A model generated the notes under the pieces. It saw only the letters and a program-made list of their open reading frames with translations. It had not been told where the DNA came from and ran no database searches. A DNA stretch of 64,000 bases. Origin: Dasypus novemcinctus (taxonomy: Eukaryota; Chordata; Mammalia; Cingulata; Dasypodidae). The position numbers and the translations under genes are program-made. Shown here piece after piece: positions 1 through 10,347 of the stretch (its first letter is position 1; each line of letters starts with the position of its first letter). The DNA lies in contig NC_080680.1 in NCBI RefSeq assembly GCF_030445035.2, forward strand, positions 94,555,157 through 94,619,156. The letters are read 5' to 3'.

Positions 1-19
1 CACAAAGAAAACAGACAGG

Positions 20-268
20 ATTTATTTGTTTATTTACCTAACAAATGCATATAGAGCATGTACTAAGCACTATAAAAAATATTAACTCATTTAGTTTTCC
101 ACAAAAAAAACACTATAAAGTAGTATTACTATTTGTTAGATGGGAAAACTGAAGGACAGAAGGGTTAAGTAACTTGCCCATCTAGTAAGTGGTTGACCAG
201 CTTTCAGTCCCAGGAAATCTGGTTCCAGAGTCCACGGTTTTACTCAATGCACTATGCAGTGACTGAAT
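20..268 (-). repeat. MIR SINE, antisense copy
   Basis: The stretch reads like the complement of a mammalian-wide interspersed repeat. It contains the familiar core around 144-180 (gatgggaaaactgaaggacag followed by ttaagtaacttgccca) and the closing part around 220-265 (ctggttccagagtccacgg). It is diverged and old, and lies in the presumed first intron of ZBTB26. Confidence 0.75.
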
Positions 269-435
269 ATGGGAATCAAAGGAGAAGGAACAATTCAAAG
301 ACAGATAGGCTTACTGATAAAAAATGGAGAGGCTTGGAAGGAGACCCAGGTTGAGAAGAAGGTAAGTTTTGAATTTATGTTTATGTTATATATTTTTCTT
401 TTTTTAAAATTTTAGTTCCTCCTGTCTTAGGACCT

Positions 436-1041
436 TGTGTTAGTCAGCCAAAGGGGTGCTGATGCAAAGTACCAGAAATCTGTTGGCATTTATAAAGTGT
501 GTTTATTTGGGGTAGAAGCTTACAGTCACAGGGCCATAAAGGGTAAGTTACTTCCCTCACCAGTCTTTTGCCACATGTTGGAGCAAGATGGCTGCTGGTC
601 TCTGTGAGGGTTCAGCCTTCCTTTTCCTCCTAAGGCTCTGTGGTCCCAGCTCCATCTGGTCTCAGCTGTAGGCTATCATAAGCCTTGTCTCTCTCTCTCC
701 CTGGGGCTCTTTTCTTTGTGGGCTTTCTCAGCTGTTCGGGGCTCTTGTCTTTTCAGTTGCAAATCATCAGGTGAATGGCTCAGCTCTCTCCCTAGGGCTC
801 CAGTGTCCAAAACTAAACTCTCTGTGTTCTCCTTCACCCGGTATTCAGTTCTGTGTGAGTGCCTGCCCACCAAGGAGGCAGGGATGCAACATCCTACTGA
901 ATCAAAGCCCCAATCTTAATTTAATAAAGTAAAAATGAAACCTCTGAATCTAATACAATCTAATATACCCAGAGAAACAGACCAGTTTACAAACATAAGC
1001 CAACATCTATTTTTGGAATCCATAAATATCAAACTGCCACA
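436..1041 (-). mobile_element. Solo LTR of a MaLR/ERV-like family (about 606 bp)
   Basis: This block shares its two ends and much of its body with the element at 34660-35130. Both begin TGT(A/G)TTAGTCAGCCAAAGG and end AACTGCCACA, so both show the TG...CA termini of an LTR. The polyadenylation-like AAATAAACAC motif sits near the left end on the minus strand, so the LTR points leftward. The flanks are gacct (431-435) and gactt (1042-1046), a plausible 5-bp target duplication with one mismatch. No internal retroviral genes lie next to it, so it is a solitary LTR. The family name is inferred; LTR structure is seen directly. Confidence 0.7.
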
Positions 1042-1829
1042 GACTTCTTCCACTCAATACAAATTTAAGTCAACTTCTTCCACTCTCATGTGTGGATCTA
1101 TCATTAACTATCTATAATCAGGTCTCCTCTTTAGCTTCAGACCCTTATATCCAACTACCTAATGGATCTTAACCTTGATAGCATACTGGCTCCTCATACT
1201 CAGTATTTTTAAGACCAGATTCATGATGATTTCCTCCAGTATTCCCTAGGTTAGTGAATGACACCAAAGATATCCAGTCACTCAAACCAAATATCTTGCA
1301 GTCATCTTGACCCTTCTCTCATTCCTTACCTTGGTCACCAAGTCCATCAGTTCTTAGTATGAAATATCCCTCAAATTTTGTGTCATCACTGCCTCATTAT
1401 TCATCTTGATATGTTATGTTAAGAGCATATTAACAGTTCTCCTTGCCTCCACATCCACTGCTTCTAGACCTTGTAACATAGATATAAGTTTTGACTTAAT
1501 GAGTTTTAGAAAATGCAAAAATTTAGGCATCATGCATTTGAAGTGACAGAAAGTAACTAGTGGAGGTGTTTTTCAGTAGCTTGAAATTGAGGTTAAGTTT
1601 GGGTAAGGCTGGTCATGGGGATATTGATTTAGGAATTTTTAACATAGAGAATAAAATGTTGGGACATCAGATAGGCTGTATAGGGAAGTAAGCTTTGTAA
1701 AAGTCTAGCAAAAAAAGTTGAGGACTGAACTTTGAAGATTATACTAACCTTTAGACAATTTATTGAAGCCTTGAGGAAAAGACAAGCAAAAGAATGGTAG
1801 AAAACTGAGGTCAGCAGTTAAATAATGTG
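1042..1829. other. Intronic or upstream DNA with nothing recognised
   Basis: About 790 bases of unique-looking AT-rich sequence. I see no long reading frame with coding character, no CpG cluster and no repeat I can name with confidence. Confidence 0.5.
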
Positions 1830-2215
1830 CACTACTTCTATACAACAATTTTAAAAGAATGACCTTGATCTATATTTATTCAACATATATTTGTCTCAAA
1901 TATAATAAGTGAAAAAAGCAAGTTTCAAAACAATAGGTACAGTTTTTATATGTGAAACATATATATACTTTATATATTCTATGACTAGGCGTATCAAAAT
2001 GTTATTTTTTAAATGGGTGGGAGGGAAGGCCTGGAAAGACTAAACTTAGAACAAACTGTACTGAGTGAAAGGCAGTTGGGAGAGGGGACTTTTACTTTCT
2101 CTACAATGTTTAAAAAAGTTCAAGGAAAGGTATATTTTAATATATATAACCTACAATTAAAAATAAAAACAAAACAGAAGAGTGAGAAATTGGAGAGTAT
2201 AGTGCCATGAAATTT
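1830..2215 (+). repeat. Ancient L1 (L1M-type) 3' end
   Basis: Contains the remnants typical of the 3' end of old mammalian L1s: a 'gtgaaaaaagcaagttt' segment at 1909-1925, a decayed 'ggtctggaaagac...aaact' stretch near 2030, and a 'ttctacaatgtttaaaaa' segment near 2098-2116, ending in an A-rich run near 2170. Highly diverged. The short open frame inside it is not a gene. Confidence 0.55.
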
Positions 2216-2484
2216 AACCGAAAGAAGAAAAGAATTAAGATTTATTGCGAGAAAGACTGTAGTATAATACAACCTTTTTGAAAACGATTTATGGTATTAA
2301 GGGACAAACAGAAAGCTTTTCTTTCTGTATAATAAATTCCAAAGCTGTATGTCAGTCTGTTTACTCATCTATCTCATGAAAGTCCCCTTTTCTTTCAATC
2401 TGGAGGGCCACTGAACACAGGAATGTAACACATTACCAGCTGAGTTCCTGACAAAGGGAAATAAATCAAAAGGGCATGGGAATG

Positions 2485-2574
2485 GGGAGTGGGTATAGTT
2501 CAGTGCTTGAGTGCCTGCTTCCCATGTATGAGGTTCTGGGTTCAATCCCTGATATCTTCTTAAAAAAAAAAAAA
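2485..2574 (+). mobile_element. Short tRNA-derived SINE monomer (DAS type)
   Basis: A 90-bp unit with a tRNA-like head (gggtatagttcagtgcttgag), a B-box-like ggttcaatcc and a 13-base A tail. It is the single-headed form of the SINEs seen throughout this window. Confidence 0.7.
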
Positions 2575-2781
2575 GAAAAGCCATGAGACTAAGCATTAGG
2601 AAAGAGATCGAGGCTCTAAGACAGGTACTTTTATGAGATAGATGAGGAAACAGATTGACATATAGCTTTGAAATTTATTATATAGACTAGAAAAGCTTTC
2701 CTTTGAGATGAAACAAACAAACAGGTACTTTCACACTACCCATAGCACAGCAAAACACATCTGCTAGAATATTTACAGGTC

Positions 2782-2987
2782 TTTTTTTTTTCCCCTCCCC
2801 CTGAAATGGCTCCCTCCTCTGTTTACTCATTGTCTGCTCACTGTTTTGCTTATTGTCTTGCTTGGTTTTTTTTTGCTCTTGTCTGCTTGTTGTTTGTTTG
2901 CCTTCTTTTAGGAGGCACAGGGAACTGAACCCATGACCTCCCATGTGGAAGGTGGGTGCTCTACTGCTCGAGCCACATCTGCTCCCT
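2782..2987 (-). mobile_element. tRNA-derived SINE, antisense
   Basis: Poly(T) at the left and the complemented tRNA-like head at the right (cgagccacatctgctccct). The flanks acaggtctttt (2775-2785) and gcaggtctttt (2987-2997) look like a target duplication. The body is CT-rich with repeats of ttgtctgcttgtt. Confidence 0.7.
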
Positions 2988-3199
2988 GCAGGTCTTTTAT
3001 GATTACTCTTGTTTGAAGAAAGGAAAATTTTCAAATCAGTTGACACATTTGTCATGAAAATAACTATGGAAAAACTGTAAATATAAACAGATAAAGTGAT
3101 CTCAAGTGAGAATATTCTCATCCCATTGATGTTTAAGAAATCATACATTCAGACATTGCTAATAGGAATATTTCCTGAATGGATTTTTTTTTTCTTTAA

Positions 3200-3420
3200 C
3201 TTCCTTTTTTTGCATTATAGTTACAGTAAGATACATAGATATATAAAATATAGTTTGGTGAGTTTTGACCAATATATACACCCATGTAACCAACACCCAA
3301 AGCAAGATATAAAACATTTTCCTCACCCCAGAGAGATCCCTTGTACCCTTTCTCAGTTATCAGGCAGCTAGCTATTCTTCTGATTTCCATTATTTTGTTA
3401 GTAGATTCCTGAAAATATAC
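3200..3420 (-). repeat. Old L1 3' UTR fragment, antisense
   Basis: The series 'gtttggtgagttttgacc...acccatgtaaccaacaccc...caagatataaaacatttt' is the pattern of an old L1 3' end read backwards. Diverged and truncated. The same pattern recurs at 18800-19085. Confidence 0.5.
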
Positions 3421-4434
3421 AAGATGATGGTAAAGATTTCCACTTTTTTACTCTCCTTTTACTGTTCAGGATGGTGTATCCTGAATATCAAGAGACACCA
3501 TCTGTCTCTTCAAGTAAGTATTTTAGAACATTAGGCATGAAAAGACTTTAATAATCATGTAGATGCAGAGGTGTATAGTGACCTATTCTGGATCTTGCAG
3601 CATTTTTTGAGGCAGAATCTAAGAGGCTAGGTTTCTTTCCTGATGCATAGTTTGTGCGGTTCTCATTTGTTTCCCTTTGTCAGGAACTCAGCTAGTAATG
3701 TGTTACATTCCTTTCTTCAGCGGCCTTCTACATTTTTTTCGAGGACAAATTTCGAGGACCATCTCATGCTCTCTTAGGCTTTGAATACTGAATGTCCTTG
3801 TTGAAACAGTAATTTAGTGATTTTTTAATAATTGCTTATCTCTGTATGATGAAGAAATAAGCAGTAGCATAATCAGATATGTTCTGGAAATATAACTGAT
3901 TAGTATACTGGGGACTTGAAGAGGGGGGAAATGGAAGAAGAGTTAGTATGCCCTTGCATTAACCTAGGCAAAGATGATAAGGACCTGATCCACTGCAATG
4001 ATAGTAAGAATGGGGAGAGAAAGAATTTGGGAATCATTTCGAGGACAGAATGAACTGAATATGGTGAACAAGTCTCTATTCTACCTGATCAATTCTTTAC
4101 TTTCTTTCAGTTACTAGAAGCTCTTCTGTAATCTAGAATTATTTGAGTGATTTTAATCTATATTTTGAATAATTATTACTATATTTGGAAGTTACCTACA
4201 CTTGGCAATTCTGAATTCAAGTATATACATCATTATTGCAAACAGTATTAAGTTTCATTCTACAAAGATGAATACACAAAAGATGGTAAAATATAAAGTT
4301 AAAATGTTAGAAAGTAAGGGAAAACAAGGATAAGGGAATAGAATGCAATCAGGAATATGAACTAATACGTAAAAGGCTTACCATTGAAGTCCTCTATATT
4401 TGATACATATTTGACTTTAAGTTGTACTTTTGTT
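3421..4434. other. Unannotated non-coding stretch
   Basis: About 1 kb with no recognised gene or repeat. An isolated ATGATGA at 3846-3852 followed by CTGA near 3895 was examined as a C/D snoRNA candidate, but the ends do not form a stem. Confidence 0.5.
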
Positions 4435-4690
4435 TTTGTTTTTAAACATAAATCTTTTATTGCCATATAACAGATATACCAAAAAGTATACAAATCATAA
4501 CTATACAGCTCAATAACACAAATTTTGCTTTAAGTTGTTCTTTTTGCTTTTCCTTAATGTAAACCTTTTAAAGCATAACATACTCAAAAGTATACAAATC
4601 ATACATGTACAGCTCAATGGACATTCTTGGTTCTGCATTTGTAATACCCAATATGAGGAGGTAAATCTGAACCTTTTCATATTTAACATT
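4435..4690 (-). repeat. Two adjacent related AT-rich repeat fragments, probably L1 3' UTR
   Basis: The phrase 'aaaagtatacaaatcata...tacagctcaat' occurs at 4482-4513 and again at 4587-4619. This is a short internal duplication or two copies of one repeat. The style resembles an antisense L1 3' end. Confidence 0.4.
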
Positions 4691-4724
4691 ATCCTTAAGA
4701 TAAAACTTCAGCTAGCCTAGTTTA

Positions 4725-6075
4725 ATACATGGATTTTGGTATCACACAATTTCAGCGCAAGTCCCAGCTCCAGCCTGTAACATCTGCCTCTTTTAAGTTG
4801 GGCAAGTTATTTATGTTCTTCAATTTTGAGTTACTCTCAGACCAGCAGAATATCTCAGCCTACATATAATATCAAGAGTTAAAAATGCTTTTTGACCCTG
4901 AATAAAAGGGGGAAATGGAAAGGACAAATGAGTTTATATGGCTATGAGTCTCCAAAAAACAGCCGGGAGGTCATCAGAGGGGTCGCCTTTACGCACACCT
5001 CAGCAGAGTCCCAGAGACAGCTAAAGTAGATACAACCCCAGGTATTGGTTCTTCTGAGGGCTACAGAGACCCACAGGTTTTATGGTCATGGCAGATGGAG
5101 TTCAGTGCCATGTCAGTTGGCCCTACTTTGGAGTTTGTGGTCCTGAGCATGATGGAGTTGGATTCAGGTGTGATCTTTGTTCACAATCCTCTCCTGTCAC
5201 TTTAACCAGACCTGTAGTTGGTGCTCGGGTTTAGTGTATACTCAGGGGACCTGAATCTCTGGACTCTCCATGTGATAGCCAGGCTTTGAGCCTCAACAGA
5301 CTTGCAATTCCTACCCTCTGGTTATTTGGACTTACCCCAGCTAGCTAACAGGGAGGTGAAGAAGGTCAACCACCACACCAGAGAGCCAAGAATGCCTTGC
5401 CTACATCTGCAAACAGGAGAATTGCATCCACCATCCAAGTGGAATCGAAGCATCCTCTCGATACAGAGGTAGAGTGGACATAACCATCCCAGGGTCCACA
5501 GAATGGAGGAATACAGTATAGATTAGGGTGGACTTACTAATAACTCTATTCTGGAACTAACGTGATTAGCAATGGAAGTAAATGTAGCACTGAGATGGAG
5601 AAAGTGGCCATGGTAGCTGCTGAGGGTGGGAATGGGAAGAAGAGATGTGATGTGGGGGCATTTTCAAGACTTGGAGGTGTCCTGGATGGTACTGCAGGGA
5701 CAGTTACTGGACATTGTATGTCCTCCCATGGCCCACTGGGTGAACTGGGGGAGAGTGTAAACTGTAATGTGAACCATTGACTATGTGGTACAGCAGTGCT
5801 CAGAGATGTATTCACCAAGTGCAATGAATGTCCCATGATGATGGAGGAGGCTGTAGTTACGGGAGGAGTGGGGTGAGGGGGGGTGTATGGGGACCTCATT
5901 TTTAAAATATAACATTAAAAATAAATAAATAAATAAAATTTTGAGTTTCCTTATATGCAAAATGGGGATAATACTTATTTTATAGGGATTTTGATGGATT
6001 AAATTGGTCAATTTAGCTAAAGTGCTTAAGTGCTTGGCAAATAGCAAGGACTCAGTAAAGTTAGCTATCATTTAT
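4725..6075 (+). repeat. MIR SINE split by an L1 insertion
   Basis: The left half is 4725-4832 and contains ttgggcaagttatttatg. The right half resumes at 5937 with ttgagtttccttatatgcaaaatggggataatac and runs to the ctcagtaaag end near 6060. Read together without the insert they follow the MIR consensus order. The insert at 4833-5936 is a later L1. Confidence 0.8.
4833..5936 (+). mobile_element. 5'-truncated L1 (3' UTR only), about 1.1 kb
   Basis: Inserted into a MIR with an 11-bp target duplication AATTTTGAGTT at 4822-4832 and 5937-5947. It ends with ataaataaataaataaa. Its sequence is related to the L1 3' ends at 37096-38995 and 39180-39960: gggggaaatg near 4907 against 39766, and gtaatgtgaaccattgac near 5764 against 38893. 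Truncation, tail and duplication show L1 target-primed integration. Confidence 0.8.
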
Positions 6076-6180
6076 CTTATTTTTAAATAAGATTAAACCA
6101 CTTCATAAGAAAGCAAATCATTCCTTTTTATTTTACCTGCTTAAAAAGGAAAATATAAACGCTGGTTTAAAATTTCATTT

Positions 6181-6620
6181 TTGGGGGAAGCGGACTTGGC
6201 CCAGTGGTTAGGGCGCCCGTCTACCACATGGGAGGTCCGCAGTTCAAACCCCGGTCCTCCTTGACCAGTGTGGAGCTGGCCCACATGCAGTGCTGATGTG
6301 CACAAGGAGTGTTGTGCCATGCAGGGGTGTCCCCCGCGTAGGGAAGCCCCATGCGCAAGGAGTGCGCCCAGTAAGGAGAGCGGCCCAGTGCAAAAGAAAG
6401 TGCAGCCTGCCCAGGAATGGCGCCGCACACACAGAGAGCTGACACACAAGATGACACAACAAAAAGAAACACAGATTCCCATGCAGCTGACAACCTTCCC
6501 ATGCAGCTGACAATAGAAGTAGACAAAGAATGTACACAGAGAACAGAGAACGGGGGTTTGTGGGGGGGGGGGGGGGCGCAGTAGGGGAGAGAAATTTTTG
6601 AAAAAAATCTTTTAAAAAAA
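6181..6620 (+). mobile_element. DAS-III-type SINE, full length
   Basis: The head gggggaagcggacttggcccagtgg contains the A box and ggttcaaacc near 6240 is the B box. The body reads through the gtgctgatg, gcaaggagtg, ggggagcccc and caggaatgg(c/t)gccgcac landmarks shared by the family, then a G-run and an A-rich tail. Flanks aatttcattt (6171-6180) and atttcacttt (6621-6630) are an imperfect target duplication. Confidence 0.9.
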
Positions 6621-7960
6621 ATTTCACTTTAGGTTGTCAAAACAATTTTGGAAATAAATCCCAGATAAAAATTTGTCCTAGGATGCTCAGAAGAGGATAT
6701 CATGATAATGAAGAGCATTTCTACTGTGGCTCAAAAATAATTTCATAGGGAACATTAAAAATTATTATGCCAGGCTTTGTTGAATGAGCTGTGTAAAGAG
6801 TAGCAGTTACCCCTTGCCCTCAAATAACTAACAAGTCTATTGGGAAGAGAAACTATTAATAGAAAACAATTAAAGGGTAAACTCTGTAGCCTGGAAGAGT
6901 TTATCAAAAGGAGATAGTAGAGTGGGCTGACACCTATTAGGGAACGCTTCCTATAATAAACAGAATAAATTTCCCTCAAATTCTTGAGCTACAACAGAAG
7001 ATCAAAGCAAGCACTTTCCTGGGATACCTGTTGGACTCCTCCTGTGACTAAATATTTGGTTAGTTTTTTGAGATTTGATGGATAGGAAGCAAACTCAGCC
7101 TTACCCCAGTTATTTGTCCTTTGAGCAGCAAATAACTGTATCCTTGAGGATGGCTACCTAAAGCATTGTGAGTGCTATCCTAATATAGTAGAAGCAATTA
7201 ATGTTCAGTTTTGGGTGTGAGGAGGAAAATACTCAACTAAGTGTGATCACGGTGAACTTCAGACCAGCTAAGCTCTCAAACCATTCTATTTAGCCACTCA
7301 AAAAAAAACAATCCCATTTATTCTAACTTCAGGTTATAACCTGGAACATTCACCATTTACAGAATAAATATGTTCAGCTACTGTAATTGCTAAAACTGAT
7401 CAGTGATAATGCAATTTTGTTGCTTTAAATTACTGATACAGTTCATGCATCTTTTAGATTTTTTCTTTTTCTTTGAAAGTCACTATCTTGACAGAAATTC
7501 ATTTTATCTTTTCTCTGATGCTACATTTGCTTTTCTACATCCCTCTTCTCTCAATATGGTTTTTATCATTACTGTAATTACTCATTACTCGTACATTTAG
7601 AATATAACACAAGGAAGTTTATACTTTACGTATGTATATTTTAGTTAATCTATCTATACCACAGTAGTTCCCCCTGCTAAATTTCACCTCTCTAAACTCC
7701 TGAGTTTATCCCCGTTTCCATTTTCTGTATTTACTAAGTTATATCTTTTGTTGTTTTTCTCCTTGCTCCTTATTCCCAGTTTCAATCCTTTCTAGCCCCT
7801 CATGGCCTCAGGTCTGTAATGCTTCTGCAGATACTAAACTGGTCTTACTAAAAATTCTTCCTTCTTTCCATTGTCAAACCAATCCTATAGGTTCACCAAA
7901 TGCAAACTGAGCACCTGCAGAGCATTTAGTACAATATTAGCTGATGGGGTTACACACCAG
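6621..7960. other. Non-coding, no repeat recognised with confidence
   Basis: Roughly 1.3 kb of presumed ZBTB26 intron. The short open frames on either strand have no coding character. A C/T-rich tract lies near 7470-7560. Confidence 0.45.
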
Positions 7961-8087
7961 TTTGAACAAAAGAGGGTTTGGACCAGCAACGGGACAAGCA
8001 ATTTGGCTGCAGTAAAGTTGAATTTGAAGCAAAAGGAATGTTTTGCCTTAGAAGATGCAGGTTCCTAGTTTCAGCCTCCCTGAAAAG
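7961..8087 (+). repeat. Left copy of a duplicated ~127-bp segment
   Basis: This segment matches 9812-9938 in order over its length: aagagggtttg, caagcaat(t/g)tggctgcag, gttttgcctt, gttc(c/t)(t/c)agtttca and (c/t)(t/g)gaaaag, with scattered substitutions and small gaps. I do not recognise the family. It could be a local duplication in the intron or two copies of a dispersed repeat. Confidence 0.65.
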
Positions 8088-8189
8088 AACAGAGATGTCC
8101 CCCCTAATGTACTAGAACTTTCAGTTTTTAGGGGAAGGCTCATAATTAAACAAGTATTTATTAAAGTGTTTTGAATGTTGTGATAAAAG

Positions 8190-8310
8190 TATAGGGTGCT
8201 TTAGGCCTAGTAGAGACAAATATTCTAGACTAAGGGATCAGGGAAGGGCCTCTCACAGGAAATAAAATCTGAAGGATGAGTCAGATATGGCTAAGGTGCT
8301 AATCAGGTTA
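8190..8310 (-). repeat. Probable L2 fragment, antisense
   Basis: The run 'gatcagggaagggcctctcacaggaaataaaatctgaaggatgagtcag' follows the pattern of an old L2 read backwards (aggaaggcttcctggagga...tgaaggatgag). Very diverged. Confidence 0.35.
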
Positions 8311-8525
8311 AGGAAACAAGTATGCTAAGACTGAAATTAAAATAGTGCTATCATGCTCCAGGCACTGAGAAATAAGAATAATAAATGGACTCTGCTGTCA
8401 GGAATTAATACTCTAAGAGACTTCACAATACAGTGCTAGAAAATTTAATATTATGAAGATTGGGCTTTGGGTTCCAAATGTGGCCAGAAATGGCTGATTT
8501 TCTCAAATGACTCAAATAAAGGGTT

Positions 8526-8934
8526 TTTTTTTTTTAAGTTGACTTTTTAATTTATTTCTCACCCCTTCCCCCCGTTGTCTGCTGTGTTCATTCGCTGTGT
8601 GTTCTTCTGTGTCCACTTGCATTCTTGTCATGTGGCACCAGGAAACTGTTGCTTTTTTGTGTTATCTTGCTGCATCAGCTCTTGGTGTGTGTGGTGCCAC
8701 TCCTGGGTGGGCTGTACTTTTTTTGCATGGGGCAGCTCTCCTTGCAGGGCACACTCCTTGCACATGGGGCTCCCCTATGCAGGAGACACCCCTGCGTGGC
8801 ATGGCACTCCTTGTGCGCAGCAGCACTGAGCGTGAGCCAGCTCACCACACTGGTCAGGAGGCCCTGGGTACTGAACCCTGGACTTCCTCTATGGTAGGCA
8901 GATGCTCTATCAGTTGAGCCACAACCACTTCCTT
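8526..8934 (-). mobile_element. DAS-III-type SINE, antisense, full length
   Basis: The poly(T) tail is at the left and the complemented tRNA-like head is at the right end near 8900-8934. Perfect 8-bp target duplication AAAGGGTT at 8518-8525 and 8935-8942. Three overlapping open frames of 84 to 106 codons inside it are by-products of the CpG-rich body, not genes. Confidence 0.9.
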
Positions 8935-9354
8935 AAAGGGTTATTTAATGCATAAAGTTCAAGGTGAAGTTGTTGGTGCACTGAGAATGGACAGCTGTTT
9001 CTCAAGTAGAGATCAGATATACCTATTGATCTCACAGAGGATGGGAATATAAACATAGAATGCCAATTTATTAATTTTACAATGACTGGTGCACTAAAAT
9101 TATCATGTTGGTATGGCTAACTCATCCTTCCCTTTAGGGAGACACACGGGAAACCCAAGTTATGATCAGAAAATCATTTGGAGAGTATGGAATCAGATGA
9201 TGGAAACTTTCTCCAAAGGATTCGCTATATAAAGGGAGTAATAATACAGAGTTTGTTTTTTGTTTTTGTTTGTTTTTTGGCAAAGAAACCTCCATGCTTC
9301 ACTAGGTTATACCAATGTTTAATTATTACTAGGTTCACTTAATCAGTTCATACT

Positions 9355-9560
9355 TAAGAGGTTAGTCTTTATCCAAGAGGCAATGGGAAGAAACTGAAGA
9401 ACTTTGGGAAGGGGAGGGATATAATTAGATCTGTATTTCTGAAAAAATGACGTAGTAGTGTAGAAGTTGAATTGGAAGGAATAGTAGCTGGAAACTAGGG
9501 AAACATTTAGCATTTCTAGTAGTCCAGATTATGAATAACGGTGAGTGCATAACAATAAGA
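9355..9560 (-). repeat. Probable L2 fragment, antisense
   Basis: The stretch 'atccaagaggcaatgggaagaaactgaagaactttgggaaggggagggatataattagatctg' fits the antisense order of an old L2. Weak, diverged match. Confidence 0.35.
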
Positions 9561-9811
9561 GGAAAGAACAGGATCAATTAGGTTAGATTCACCTTATTTT
9601 TACTCAGGTACCCACTAAATGGTTCACCTAATTTTTCTTTATCAAGGATTTTCTTTACTTTCTATATCAGGAAATTCTTAAAAGAGAGTTTAGATTTGTC
9701 CAGAATGCACAGGATAAAGACCTGTGTCTTTGACATTATCCGAAGTTTGCCCCTTTAGGTCTGTGACTTTCATTTTATCACAGAAATTCTTGTTTGAATA
9801 AATTCACAGCA

Positions 9812-9938
9812 ATTTAAACAGAAGAGGGTTTGCCCAAGAATGGAACAAGCAATGTGGCTGCAGTTCTTTAAAATACAAAGCAAAGGAAAACAGTGTTTTG
9901 CCTTTGTAAAACAATCAAGTTCCCAGTTTCATGGAAAA
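9812..9938 (+). repeat. Right copy of the duplicated ~127-bp segment
   Basis: Partner of 7961-8087 in the same orientation, 1.85 kb away. It lies about 400 bp upstream of the ZBTB26 coding exon. Identity is partial, so the duplication is not recent. Confidence 0.65.
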
Positions 9939-10347
9939 GAAATTATCTTTATTTGTTTTGGGATATTTAGTTTGTTTTTGAAACGTAGAATTCTCATTTG
10001 AGAAGAAAAAAAAAATACCCTTGTACTAAGGAAGACAAGCATTGTTCTTGTAATAAATATCTTAAAAATTTTGATGAATGCCAGTCTATCTACAATGATA
10101 GATGTTTGATAGATGTTAACTCCTTTGGTTCAGTGTATACCTAAGTTGGTAAGAGGTGATTTTTTTTTTAACTGCCTTTGAAAGCTGTTATAGTAGCTTC
10201 TTCTCTCAAGGAAAAATTTCATTTGGATATATAGTAAGCAGATGTTATAACACAAGTTTGTTTTTAGAAGCTAAATCAAGGTTTTGTAATTGTTTGAACT
10301 GTCTTAAATTCAACCTTTTTACATTTCTGTTCTTTAGGTCTGCCAAA

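Noticed and set aside
5546-5899. 117-codon proline/serine-rich minus-strand frame
   Set aside because: It lies within the L1 3' UTR fragment and has no counterpart in known proteins.
6184-6260. tRNA gene candidates (A and B boxes in many places)
   Set aside because: The boxes belong to SINE heads. They are degenerate, lack a closed cloverleaf and are followed by SINE bodies and A tails.
10156-10347. In-frame open extension of ZBTB26 upstream of its ATG
   Set aside because: It crosses a pyrimidine tract and splice acceptor (ctttag at 10337) and encodes low-complexity F/S/L sequence; the known protein begins MSERSDLL.
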